Below, piece after piece: positions 52,377 to 59,945 of a DNA stretch of 64,000 nucleotides (its first letter is position 1; each line of letters begins with the position of its first letter). A model generated the notes under the pieces. The model worked only from the letters and a program-made list of their open reading frames with translations, was not told the origin of the DNA and searched no databases. Origin of the DNA: CAVVPY01 sp963750295 (lineage in GTDB: Bacteria; Actinomycetota; Actinomycetes; Mycobacteriales; Jatrophihabitantaceae); assembly GCA_963750295.1 (NCBI GenBank), contig CAVVPY010000002.1:1-64000 (forward strand). The letters are read 5' to 3'. The position numbers and the translations under genes are program-made.

Positions 52377-53025
52377 GTGCGCGACATCTATCACGACGAA
52401 TTGGACGACATCGGCAAGGGCGTGCTCGAGATGACGCACCTCGTCGCAGTGGCGATGGACCGCGCGACGCAGGCCCTGCTCGACGGCAACCTCGCCCTCG
52501 CGGACGAGGTGATCGCTGACGACGACCGCATCGACAACCTGCGCCACGATCTCGAGGATCGCGCCTTCCAGCTGATCGCGCAGCAGCAACCGGTAGCGAC
52601 CGATCTGCGCGTGCTGATCAGCACGATCCACCTCGCGGGCGACCTCGAGCGGATGGGGGACCTCGCGCACCACGTCGCGAAGATCGCCCGGCTGCGCTTC
52701 CCGGAGGTCGCGGTACCGCCGGAGGCCCGCGACGTGATCTCGCAGATGGGCGCAGGTCGCGCAGTCGCTGATCACGAAGGTCGCCGACGTCGTGGACGGT
52801 CGCGACGTCGCGCTCGCGCAGGCGATCGAGGCCGAGGACGACTCGATGGACGCGCTGCGCCGCAAGCTGTTCACCGTCGTGCTGTCGCCGCACTGGGCGC
52901 GCGGCACTGAAGCGGCCATCGACATGACCCTGCTCGGCCGCTACTACGAGCGCTACGCCGACCACGCGGTCGCGGTGGCCCGGCACACGGTCTTCATCGT
53001 CACCGGTCAGCGTCCAGAACACTGA
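52377..53025 (+). CDS. phoU: phosphate signalling protein PhoU, one frameshift
   Basis: About 215 residues after removing one base near 52749 (after DVISQM). Two PhoU three-helix repeats are clear: residues 1-100 with DDDRIDNLRHDLEDRAFQL and TDLRVLISTIHLAGDLERMGDLAHHVAKIA, then ITKVADVVDGRDVALAQAIEAEDDSMD and DMTLLGRYYERYADHAVAVARH. The metal-binding E/DxxxD motifs are kept. GTG 52377 (VRDIYHDELDDIG). PhoU links Pst flux to PhoR and represses the Pho regulon when phosphate is ample. Confidence 0.93.
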
Positions 53026-53044
53026 TCCGGCGGGGAGAGTTGCC

Positions 53045-53383
53045 ATGAGCGAGGCGAAGGCCGACGAGCGGCTCTGCCTCGGCGGGGTGGTGCTCGATCG
53101 CGCGGCGCACCTGGTGCTGTACGGCGGGGTCCGGGTCGGGCTGGCGTTGCAGGAGTTCCGGCTGCTCGAGTACCTGATGGGGCACGCCGACCACATTCTG
53201 CCGACGGCCAAGATCCTGGACGAGCTCTGGGGCCCGCAGTTCACCGGCGACCCGGGAACCGTCGCCGTCCACATCCTGCGGCTGCGCCGAAAGCTCGGCG
53301 GTGCCGACGGTGCCAGCCGGCACCTGCGCACCGTGCGCGGCGTGGGCTACATCTTCGACACCGAGCCCCTGTCCGCCGAGTGA
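53045..53383 (+). CDS. receiver-less OmpR/PhoB-type winged-helix protein
   Basis: 112 residues holding only the trans_reg_C winged helix: LTCLGGVVLDRAAHLV-like entry strands, LALQEFRLLEYLMGHADHILPTAKILDELWG, and VAVHILRLRRKLGGADG with RTVRGVGYIFDTEP. No receiver domain or phosphorylation Asp is encoded, and no receiver-like frame exists upstream, since phoU ends 20 bases before. Position right after phoU suggests a Pho-linked DNA-binding role. ATG 53045, with GGGGAGAG upstream. Intact. Its stop codon opens a REP-like element. Confidence 0.85.
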   Translation: MSEAKADERLCLGGVVLDRAAHLVLYGGVRVGLALQEFRLLEYLMGHADHILPTAKILDELWGPQFTGDPGTVAVHILRLRRKLGGADGASRHLRTVRGVGYIFDTEPLSAE

Positions 53384-53460
53384 CGGATCCGGAAGATCAG
53401 AGACGGCGGATTCCGCGTCTCCCGAACCCGCGATCCGTCACCCGAACCCGCGATCCGTCA
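53378..53460. repeat. REP-like nested hairpin with duplicated right arm between convergent genes
   Basis: Starts at the stop codon of the winged-helix gene: GAGTGACGG, then CCGGAAGATCAGAGACG, a core identical to that at 8.1 kb. An inner hairpin AGACGGCGG/CCGCGTCT (53401-53420) follows. The outer arm TGACGGATC (53381-53389) pairs with GATCCGTCA, present twice because the 20-base unit CCCGAACCCGCGATCCGTCA is tandemly duplicated (53421-53440, 53441-53460). The second copy ends in the mshD stop codon. Probably a bidirectional terminator. Confidence 0.85.
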
Positions 53461-54279
53461 CCCGACGCGGGACCACTGCACGTCCAGGTCGTGCTCGTGG
53501 AAGCCGTTGCGCTCGTACAGCCGTAGCGCCGTGGGGTTCGAGTCGTCGACGTAGAGCAGCACCTCGGTGCAGCCACGCTCATGCAGGTAGGCCAATCCGC
53601 GTTGCAACAGCACCGAGCCCAGCCCGATCCCCTGGCCGGACGGGTCGACGCCGAGGATGTACACCTCGCCGAGCGTCGGCGAGTGCACCTTCGTCCAGTG
53701 AAACCCGACCAGGTCGTTGCCGCGCCAGGCCAGCAGGAACCCGGCCGGGTCGAACCAGGACTCCGACTCGCGCGCCTCGACATCGCGCGTGGTCCAGGTG
53801 CCCTGCTCGGCGTGGGTCGCGAACGCGGCGTTGTTGACGCGCACCTGGGCCGCTTCGTCGCGCCCCACGACGAAGGGGCGGATCTCGATGCCGGGGGGAT
53901 CGGGCGGCACCTCGATCGAGCCGTCCAATTCGCGGCGTAGCTGATACAGCTTGCGCACATCGGCGAAGCCGTGCTGGGCGAGCGGTCCGGCCAGCCGGCT
54001 GCGCCGGCCGTGCGACCACACCAGCTCGGCGTCGGGCCCGAACGCGTCCACCAGCTGCGCCGGGCCGGCCACCTCGAGCGAGCGGCCGGACAACTGCGCG
54101 TAGCCGACGACCGTGCCGCCCTCGCGGAGCACGGCATGACGAACCTCGGCCGAACCGAGCCTGGTCAGCGCCTGGTCCGACAGCGGGGGCGCCCCGTCCT
54201 CGGCCTCGACCGTGGCGGCCAGCGCCCGGACGGCGTCGACCGCAGCGGAATCCAGCGCTTCGGGAAAGGACAAATCCAC
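53458..54279 (-). CDS. mshD: mycothiol synthase
   Basis: 273 residues. Acetyl-CoA:Cys-GlcN-Ins acetyltransferase, last step of mycothiol synthesis. Two GNAT domains in tandem, the second active: VNNAAFATHAEQGTWTTRDVEARESESWFDPAGFLL is the family's substrate region, and VYILGVDPSGQGIGLGSVLLQRGLAYLHERG holds the acetyl-CoA loop. The N-terminal GNAT copy (LREGGTVVGYAQLSGR) is degenerate, as usual. ATG 54279. Mycothiol is exclusive to actinobacteria. Intact. The stop codon is duplicated with its downstream sequence. Confidence 0.94.
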   Translation of the reverse strand: MDLSFPEALDSAAVDAVRALAATVEAEDGAPPLSDQALTRLGSAEVRHAVLREGGTVVGYAQLSGRSLEVAGPAQLVDAFGPDAELVWSHGRRSRLAGPLAQHGFADVRKLYQLRRELDGSIEVPPDPPGIEIRPFVVGRDEAAQVRVNNAAFATHAEQGTWTTRDVEARESESWFDPAGFLLAWRGNDLVGFHWTKVHSPTLGEVYILGVDPSGQGIGLGSVLLQRGLAYLHERGCTEVLLYVDDSNPTALRLYERNGFHEHDLDVQWSRVG

Positions 54280-54334
54280 TCAGTGGACGCTAGTGGTCAC
54301 CCCACCAGCGCGCGCGATCGAGGGTCACGCCCCG

Positions 54335-55048
54335 CTAGGGACGGACCTCCACCACGTCCGCCGCCCGCTCGGACCGGGCCTCGGTCGGTTTGACGAACTT
54401 GTAGCCGACGTTGCGAACCGTCCCGATCATCGCGTCGTGCTCGGTACCGAGTTTGGCCCGCAACCGCCGCACGTGGACGTCCACCGTGCGGGTGCCCCCG
54501 AAGTAGTCGTAACCCCAGACCTCCTGGACGAGGTGCGAGCGCGTGAACACCCGGCCCGGGTGCTGGGCAAGGAACTTCAGCAGCTCGAACTCCTTGTAGG
54601 TGAGATCGAGGGCGACGCCGGACAGGCGCGCGGTGTAGGTCGTCTCGTCGATCGTGAGGTCGCCGATGTCGACGTGGTCGGGCACGGCTGCCTCGGCGCC
54701 GGCACGTCGCTCGATGACCCGACGCAGCCGGGCGTCGAGCTCGGCCGGGCCTGCGGTGTCGAGAATGATGTCGTCGACCGACCACTCGGCCGACAGCGCG
54801 ATCAGGCCACCCTCGGTGAGGACGGCGAGGGTGGGCACCGTCGTACCCATCGCCGCCAGGACACGGGTGAAACCGCGGGCGAGGGCGAGATCGCGCCTGC
54901 CGTCCAGCAGCACCGCATCGCCGAGCGGACGGTCGACGAGCGCGGCGGCGTCAAGCGGCAGCACCGTCACCCGGTGCGGGAGCAGGCCGAGTGCGGGCAG
55001 CACTTCGGTGGTGGGTTGGCGTGCGGCAGTGAGCAGGGTGAGATCCAT
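54335..55048 (-). CDS. glnR: GlnR-type orphan response regulator
   Basis: 237 residues from ATG 55048 with GGAGGG upstream. The N-terminal receiver-like domain begins MDLTLLTAARQPTTEVLPALGLLPHRV and lacks most of the acidic pocket, as in GlnR, which works unphosphorylated as a dimer. The DNA-binding domain is a strong match to GlnR (DLTYKEFELLKFLAQHPGRVFTRSHLVQEVWGYDYFGGTRTVDVHVRRLRAKLG). Global regulator of nitrogen (and often carbon and phosphate) metabolism. No kinase adjacent. Close to the pst genes, which GlnR co-regulates in some actinobacteria. Confidence 0.92.
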   Translation of the reverse strand: MDLTLLTAARQPTTEVLPALGLLPHRVTVLPLDAAALVDRPLGDAVLLDGRRDLALARGFTRVLAAMGTTVPTLAVLTEGGLIALSAEWSVDDIILDTAGPAELDARLRRVIERRAGAEAAVPDHVDIGDLTIDETTYTARLSGVALDLTYKEFELLKFLAQHPGRVFTRSHLVQEVWGYDYFGGTRTVDVHVRRLRAKLGTEHDAMIGTVRNVGYKFVKPTEARSERAADVVEVRP

Positions 55049-55124
55049 CAAAAGCCCTCCGGGATCACGGTCCGACAAACGGGGGGCGGCGCTGCCCGAG
55101 TGCTCAGTTGACACAATACCGTCC

Positions 55125-55912
55125 GTGCCCCTGTCCCAGCCTGTCGGCTTCACCACCTCCGACGGTGTCGCGCTCGCCGGCTTGCACTGGGATGTCGGGC
55201 CTACGCGACGTCGGGTGCCTGGTTGCGCACGGCTTCACCGGTTCATCGCGGACGCGTTCGGTGCAGACGATCTGCCGTGGGCTCGCCGCCAACGGCCTGG
55301 GCGTCCTCGCCGTGGACCTGCGCGGACACGGGCGCTCGTCCGGGCGCAGCACCGTCGGCGCGGACGAGACCACGATGTCGCGGCCGGCGTCGCTTGGCTG
55401 CGCCGGCACGGATATGCCCGCGTCGCCGTCCTCGGCTGGTCGATGGGCGGCTCGGCGGTGTTGCGCTACGCCGGCCTCGGTGGCGACTGCGACGCGGTGG
55501 TGAGCGTGAGCTCACCGGGCCGGTGGTTCGAGCGGGGCACCCGGCCGATGCGCGTCGTGCACTGGCTGTGCGAGACGCGGACCGGACGCGTCGCGGTCCA
55601 GCTCGGACGACGCACGCGCGTGGCGCACCCGCGGAGCTGGACCGTGGTTCCCGAGGCGCCGCACGAGGTGGTCGGCGTCGGTCAGCGCGCCGCTGCTGAT
55701 CGTGCACGGCGATGCCGACCCCTACTTCCCGATCGAGCACCCCGACCTGCTTCGAGCCGCAGCGCCGGCAGCCACGGTGTGGATCGAACCCGGGATGGGG
55801 CACGCCGAGACCGGCCACGAGCGCAGAGCTCGTCGATCGCATCGCGGGGTGGCTGCGCGCGGCGTTGGCATCCGCCCCGGTCAGCCACGGCGAGGAGAGC
55901 CGCGATGGCTGA
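55125..55912 (+). CDS. alpha/beta-hydrolase, several frameshifts
   Basis: About 262 residues in pieces, GTG 55125. The opening VPLSQPVGFTTSDGVALAGLHWD, then LVAHGFTGSSRT (oxyanion loop), VLAVDLRGHGRSSG, the nucleophile elbow VAVLGWSMGGSAVLRYAG, LLIVHGDADPYFPIEH (acid Asp) and GMGHAETGH (His) follow the serine-hydrolase order. Frame changes near 55200, 55372, 55680 and 55827 need one-base corrections. With those the triad is complete. Class of lysophospholipase/thioesterase-like hydrolases; substrate unknown. Overlaps the next gene by eight bases. Confidence 0.8.
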
Positions 55913-56759
55913 TACGGCCGAACGGCACGACGGTCTCGACGGCAGGGTCACCTACAACTTCACCGGTAGCGTCGCGGTCGCGGCCGTCGTCGGCGCGTGG
56001 CTTGGTGGTGGCCGCGAACATCGGCGCCGTCCAGTTGCTCGTCGCCATCGCCGCCGTGCAGGCGCTGCTCGCGTTCGGGTGGTGTACGGGCTTGCCGTCC
56101 CGGGACGGCTCGGAGCACTCGATCCTGGCCGGGCTCGCCGCGGCGGGAGCGGACGTCGCGGTGTCGGTCTGGCCGCACGGCCGGCTCGGCACGCTCGTCG
56201 GTGTCTTCGGGCTCGCCGTCCCGCTGATGATCGTGCATCAACTGCTGCGCGGCGCTGCGCGGGTCCGGGTCATCGAATCGCTCGGCGCGACCGCGGTCCT
56301 GGTGCTCGCCGAGATCGCGCTGCCGGCGCTGCTGCAGCTGCGCCACGAGTTCCCGAGCGGCGACACGGCAGCGAGGGTGGTGTTCGCCTGCGTCCTCGCG
56401 GCGTCGCTGGGCGCTGGTCGTCAGCTTGCTGCTCGACCTGGTCTACGCCGGGCCGCGGCTCGATGAGGACGTCCCGCGCGGGTTGCTCGGCGTGCTCGGC
56501 GCCGCTGCGGCCGGCGGCGCGGCCGGCTACCTGCCCTGCGCGAACTGACGAGTTCCCAGGCGCGCGCGGTGCGTTCGCCGGTGCGTCCGTGGGCGTGCTC
56601 GCCGCGTTGTTCGCCGTCGCGGTCACGTTCGTCGAGCACACCACGCCGCTGGCCGAATCCGGGTTCGCCCGGCGAGTGCGGCCGGTGCTCGTCGTCGTCG
56701 TGCCGGTGTGCGTGATCGCGCCGGTGGCCTTCCTACTGTGCCTCGCGATCCGGCGCTGA
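55905..56759 (+). CDS. multi-helix membrane protein, frameshifted
   Basis: About 283 residues when repaired. Starts MADTAERHDGLDGRVTYNFTG and contains repeated helices: VAAVVGAW-LVVAANIGAVQLLVAIAAVQALLAFGW, ILAGLAAAGADVAVSVWPHG, LGTLVGVFGLAVPLMIVHQLLRG, TAVLVLAEIALPALLQL, VVFACVLAASLGA, and FAGASVGVLAALFAVAVTFVEHTTP near the end. Frame changes near 56000, 56412 and 56545. Seven or more membrane spans. This family sits between an alpha/beta-hydrolase and a DUF2993 gene in many actinobacteria; function unknown. ATG 55905 overlaps the hydrolase stop. Confidence 0.75.
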   Translation: MADTAERHDGLDGRVTYNFTGSVAVAAVVGAWLGGGREHRRRPVARRHRRRAGAARVRVVYGLAVPGRLGALDPGRARRGGSGRRGVGLAARPARHARRCLRARRPADDRASTAARRCAGPGHRIARRDRGPGARRDRAAGAAAAAPRVPERRHGSEGGVRLRPRGVAGRWSSACCSTWSTPGRGSMRTSRAGCSACSAPLRPAARPATCPARTDEFPGARGAFAGASVGVLAALFAVAVTFVEHTTPLAESGFARRVRPVLVVVVPVCVIAPVAFLLCLAIRR

Positions 56760-56792
56760 GGTTGGCGTGACCGAGCGCCACGAGGTCCGGGC

Positions 56793-57531
56793 ATGACCGT
56801 GCTCGTGATTCTGGCCGTCGCGGTCCTCGCGATCGTGCTGGCGATCGTGCTGTCCGACCGGGTGATCGCCGGGGTCGCCGAGCAGCGTGCGGCCCAATTC
56901 CTCACCACCCCGCTCGGCGGTCCCGCGACCGTGCGCGTCCACGGCTCGCCGTTCCTCACGCAGGCGATCCGCGGCCGGTACGCCGACGTCGAGGTCACGG
57001 CAGCGGACTGCGGATCGGCGAGATGTCGGGCGCCACCTTGCACGGCGCAGCTGAGCAACGTCTACCTGCCGCTGCGCGCCCTGCTCGGTGGCCGGGTGAC
57101 CGAGGTGCCGTGCGAGCGCGTCCGCGGGACCGTCGTGCTGCCCTACACGCGAGCTGGCCCGCGCCAGCCGGATCCCGTCCCTGGTCCTCGCCTTCGACGG
57201 GCTGCGCCTGCGGGCGTCGGCGGCGCTGCCGATCCCCGGCATCAGCCAGCTGGCGCGGGTCAGCCGGCGAGGCGCTGCTGTCGGTCACCGACGACCGGGG
57301 TGTGGCTGCGGATGCGCGGCGATCGCGGTCGCCGGCATCAGCGTGCCGAGCATCGTGCTCAGCCAGTTGATGCCGGCACTGCGGTTCCCGATCCCCTTGC
57401 CCCCGCTGCCCTACGGCCTGCGCATCGATGGCCTCGACCCGACTGCGGCCGGGCTTGTCGTGCACGGATCGGCGCCGGACGCCGTCGTTTCGCAGCCCGT
57501 CCGCGGCCGTCGGCCTGAGCTGGCGCGATAG
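56793..57531 (+). CDS. DUF2993/LmeA-like lipid-binding protein, frameshifted
   Basis: About 240 residues after repair. A membrane anchor MTVLVILAVAVLAIVLAIVLSDRV is followed by GVAEQRAAQFLTTPLGGPATVRVHGSPFLTQAIRGRYADVEVTA, the beta-rich DUF2993 fold. Repaired middle and end segments are LSNVYLPLRALLGGRVTEVPCERVRGTVVLPY, LVLAFDGLRLRASAALPIPG, and SVPSIVLSQLMPALRFPIPLPPLPYGLRIDG. In mycobacteria LmeA of this family acts in lipomannan elongation and binds phosphatidylinositides. At least four indels lie between 57005 and 57320. ATG 56793. Confidence 0.8.
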
Positions 57532-57561
57532 GCTCGATCCCATGGGCATCCATGGTCTCCG

Positions 57562-57636
57562 GTGAGCATCGCGCTCATCTCCCGCCGCGCGGTCGACCTG
57601 TGCCGCGTGGGCAGCTGCCTGTGTCGCGCCTGCTGA
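57562..57636 (+). CDS. Cys-rich leader peptide of the sulfurtransferase operon
   Basis: 24 codons from GTG 57562: VSIALISRRAVDLCRVGSCL then CRAC. Four Cys fall in the last 11 residues. The ...RRxVDLxRV... shape matches the Cys-rich leader peptides described in mycobacteria (including one before cysA2-sseC2), where ribosome stalling at Cys codons under cysteine limitation controls downstream genes by attenuation. It lies 97 bases before a sulfurtransferase gene. A short stem CGTTG/CAACG in the spacer is the only hairpin I could see, so the attenuator structure is unproven. Confidence 0.82.
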   Translation: MSIALISRRAVDLCRVGSCLCRAC

Positions 57637-57732
57637 GGTTGTTCGCAGCGCACGTCCGACCACGCCGGTTTGCCTACCGTTGACCTATCGGCAACGCTTG
57701 CGTAACCACCCATTCAGGAGGAGTGCACGCCA

Positions 57733-58569
57733 ATGAGCCGCGCAGACGTGCTCGTCTCGGCCGACTGGGCCGAGGAGAACCTGAACACCGACGGCGTCGT
57801 CTTCGTCGAGGTCGACGAGGACACCTCCGCCTACGACGGCGGCCACATCGCCGGTGCCGTGAAGCTGGACTGGAAGACCGAACTGCAGGACCAGGTCCGC
57901 CGCGACTTCGTCAACAAGGAGCAGTTCGAGAAGTTGCTGTCCGACAAGGGCATCGGCAACGACGACACCGTCGTGCTCTACGGCGGCAACAACAACTGGT
58001 TCGCCGCCTACGCCTACTGGTACTTCAAGCTGTACGGCCACGACCACGTGAAGCTGCTCGACGGCGGCCGCAAGAAGTGGGAGCTGGACGGCCGCGCGCT
58101 GTCCACGGACGCGGTCTCGCGTCGAGCGGACCAGCTACAGCGCCAAGGATCAGGACACTTCGATCCGCGCGTTCCGCGACGAGGTCATCGACGCGATCGG
58201 CACGCAAGAACCTCGTCGACGTCCGCTCGCCCGACGAGTTCAGCGGCAAGCTGCTCGCGCCGGCGCACCTGCCGCAGGAGCAGAGCCAGCGCGGCGGCCA
58301 CATCCCGACCGCACTGAACGTCCCGTGGAGCAAGGCAGCGAACGAGGACGGCACGTTCAAGTCCGACGACGACCTGCGCGACGCTCTACGGCGACGAGGG
58401 CCTGGACGACGGCAAGGACACGATCGCGTACTGCCGCATCGGCGAGCGCTCCAGCCACACCTGGTTCGCGCTGCACGAGCTGCTCGGCCACGAGAACGTC
58501 AAGAACTACGACGGATCGTGGACCGAGTACGGCTCGCTCGTCGGCGTCCCGATCGAGAAGGGCGTCTGA
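57733..58569 (+). CDS. thiosulfate sulfurtransferase (CysA2/rhodanese type), frameshifted
   Basis: About 278 residues after removing extra bases near 58116, 58205 and 58380. Two rhodanese domains. N-terminal inactive one: DVLVSADWAEENLNTDGVVFVEVDEDTSAYDGGHIAGA. C-terminal catalytic one: KNLVDVRSPDEFSGKLLAPAHLPQEQSQRGGHIPTALNVPW, with the active Cys in TIAYCRIGERSSHTWFAL. AGGAGG precedes ATG 57733. One base separates its stop from sseC. Transfers sulfane sulfur; in mycobacteria the pair CysA2/3-SseC is tied to cysteine metabolism. Preceded by a Cys-rich leader peptide. Confidence 0.92.
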
Positions 58570-58570
58570 G

Positions 58571-58875
58571 ATGTGCGGAGCCCCGGCCCAGACGCCGTAC
58601 GCTGCCGGCGGGCGTCGACATCGAGAAGGAGACCGTGATCTACGGGACGGTCGTCCAAGGACGACGCGCCCGTTCCCGGCGCATACGTGCGGCTGCTCGA
58701 CGGCACTGGTGAGTTCACCGCGGAGGTCGTGACCTCCGCGACCGGCGACTACCGCTTCTTCGCCGCGCCCGGCTCGTGGACGTTGTCGGTGATGCACCGC
58801 GACGGCACCGCGCGCAAGGAGGTGCGCGCGCTCGAGCCCGGGCCTGATCGAAGCCTCGCTCGTCCTCGAGCCTGA
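58571..58875 (+). CDS. sseC: SseC-like DUF1416 protein, frameshifted
   Basis: About 100 residues. MCGAPAQTPYAAGG, then (after one-base repair near 58612) VDIEKETVIYGTVV, (repair near 58660) DDAPVPGAYVRLLDGTGEFTAEVVTSATGDYRFFAAPGSWTLSVMHRDG, matching the DUF1416/SseC beta-sandwich. The C-terminal strand (GLIEASLVLEP) needs one more repair near 58850, and the exact stop is uncertain; 58875 is preferred because a 15-bp hairpin follows at 58884. Role in sulfur metabolism is inferred from constant linkage to the sulfurtransferase. Confidence 0.88.
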
Positions 58876-58883
58876 CGCTCGTC

Positions 58884-58919
58884 GGCGGAGTGCCGGCTCG
58901 CAGCAGCCGGCACTCCGCC
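58884..58919 (+). terminator. perfect 15-bp hairpin after sseC
   Basis: GGCGGAGTGCCGGCT (58884-58898) and AGCCGGCACTCCGCC (58905-58919) with loop CGCAGC. It lies nine bases beyond the sseC stop and before the convergent DsrE gene's end, so it can serve both. Confidence 0.85.
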
Positions 58920-58947
58920 ATCAGCAGGCCGGAGAACCGGGTGCGGA

Positions 58948-59325
58948 TCAGTAGACGAGCGCCTGGACGTCCGGCGCGAGGACCTCGTCGACGAACGACG
59001 CGCTGCCCGCGATCCGCGCCCCGTCCACAGGTCGGCCTCGGTGATGCCGCGCCTGGCGCGCGCACTGGGTGCACACGGTCAGCGTCCCGCCGGCAAGGAC
59101 GGCGTCGCGCAGCTCGGCCAGCGGCGCCGAGTGCGGCAACTGCATCGCCTCGGCGCGTCCGGGTAGCGCGAACCAGGTGGCCTCGCCGGTGAGCCACAGC
59201 GAGACCTGCGCGCCCGTAGCGAGCGCGGTCGCCGCGACCGTGAACGCCTGCATGCACCGTTCAGGTTCATCGGCGCCGGCCGTGCATTTCACCACCAGGG
59301 AGCGGGTCACGGCCTCTATTGTCAC
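58948..59325 (-). CDS. DsrE-family protein
   Basis: 125 residues from GTG 59325; GTG 59310 (VTRSLVVKCTAGADEPERC) fits the family better. Pattern LVVKCTAGADEPERCMQAFTVAATALATGAQVSLWLTGEATWF and LRDAVLAGGTLTVCTQCA is that of the DsrE/TusD-like sulfur relay fold; Cys residues occur at the expected places (CTQC). A +1/-1 pair of indels near 59055 and 59035 scrambles about eight codons (CARQARHHRGRPVDGARI; the family would read ITEADLVDGARI). Adjacent to sulfur genes, which supports a sulfur role. Confidence 0.85.
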   Translation of the reverse strand: MTIEAVTRSLVVKCTAGADEPERCMQAFTVAATALATGAQVSLWLTGEATWFALPGRAEAMQLPHSAPLAELRDAVLAGGTLTVCTQCARQARHHRGRPVDGARIAGSASFVDEVLAPDVQALVY

Positions 59326-59330
59326 CGGTC

Positions 59331-59429
59331 ATGGAGACCGCCTACCTCGTCGTCCTGATCGTCGCCTTTCTGGTGACAGCGGCCGTGGCGTCGGTCGCTC
59401 TGGCGAGACTGCTCGCCGGCCCCCGGTGA
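59331..59429 (+). CDS. small single-span membrane protein
   Basis: 32 residues: METAYLVVLIVAFLVTAAVA then SVALARLLAGPR. One membrane helix and a basic end. The ATG at 59331 is five bases from the divergent DsrE start; its TGA overlaps the nitrobindin GTG (GTGA), which argues for real translation. Not recognised as a family. Confidence 0.6.
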   Translation: METAYLVVLIVAFLVTAAVASVALARLLAGPR

Positions 59430-59941
59430 GCGACGACACGGCCGATCTGCGCACCGGGCCACCCCTGCACGACGCGCTGCTCGCCGTGCTGCCCCTGGTC
59501 GGGACGTGGTCGGGCAGCGGCACGGGTATCGCACCGAGTGGCGAGGACTTCCGTTCGGCCAGCGGCTGTCCTTCGTCCACGACGGCCGCCCGTTCCTCGC
59601 CTACGAGTCGCGGGCCTGGATCGTCGGACGCGGACGGGGCGATCGTGCGCCAGGCGTGGCGCGAATCGGGGTTCTGGCGGATCGGGCCCGGGCAGGACGA
59701 CCTCGAGGTCGTGCTCGCCTCCAACACCGGCCAGGCGCTGATCTACACGGGGACCGCGGGTGATCAGCGGTGGGAGATCACGACGGCGTCGGCGGTGCCG
59801 ACCCCGACGGCCAAGGTCGTGGACGCCGAGCGCCGGCTCTACGCGCTGGTGGACGACGAGCTCGTCTACGTCACCGAACTTGCGCCGGCGGGACGCCCGC
59901 TCGCCCCGCACCTGAATGCGCGGCTCACCCGCGACCGGTGA
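59426..59941 (+). CDS. nitrobindin-type heme-binding beta-barrel (FABP-like), frameshifted
   Basis: 171 residues from GTG 59426. The start region DDTADLRTGPPLHDALLAVLPLVGTWSGSGTG and the end LASNTGQALIYTGTAGDQRWEITTASAVPTPTAKVVDAERRLYAL match the THAP4/nitrobindin barrel. In the middle a neighbouring frame carries the conserved part (FGQRLSFVHDGRPFLAYESRAW), so one indel near 59530 and a compensating one near 59628 hide it. Family proteins bind ferric heme b and isomerise peroxynitrite. Coupled to the small membrane protein. Confidence 0.82.
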   Translation: MSDDTADLRTGPPLHDALLAVLPLVGTWSGSGTGIAPSGEDFRSASGCPSSTTAARSSPTSRGPGSSDADGAIVRQAWRESGFWRIGPGQDDLEVVLASNTGQALIYTGTAGDQRWEITTASAVPTPTAKVVDAERRLYALVDDELVYVTELAPAGRPLAPHLNARLTRDR

Positions 59942-59945
59942 TCCT

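Noticed and set aside
55108..55140. TTGACA at 55108-55113 as promoter of the hydrolase gene
   Set aside because: A -10 box at the right distance would fall inside the coding sequence and no such sequence is present.
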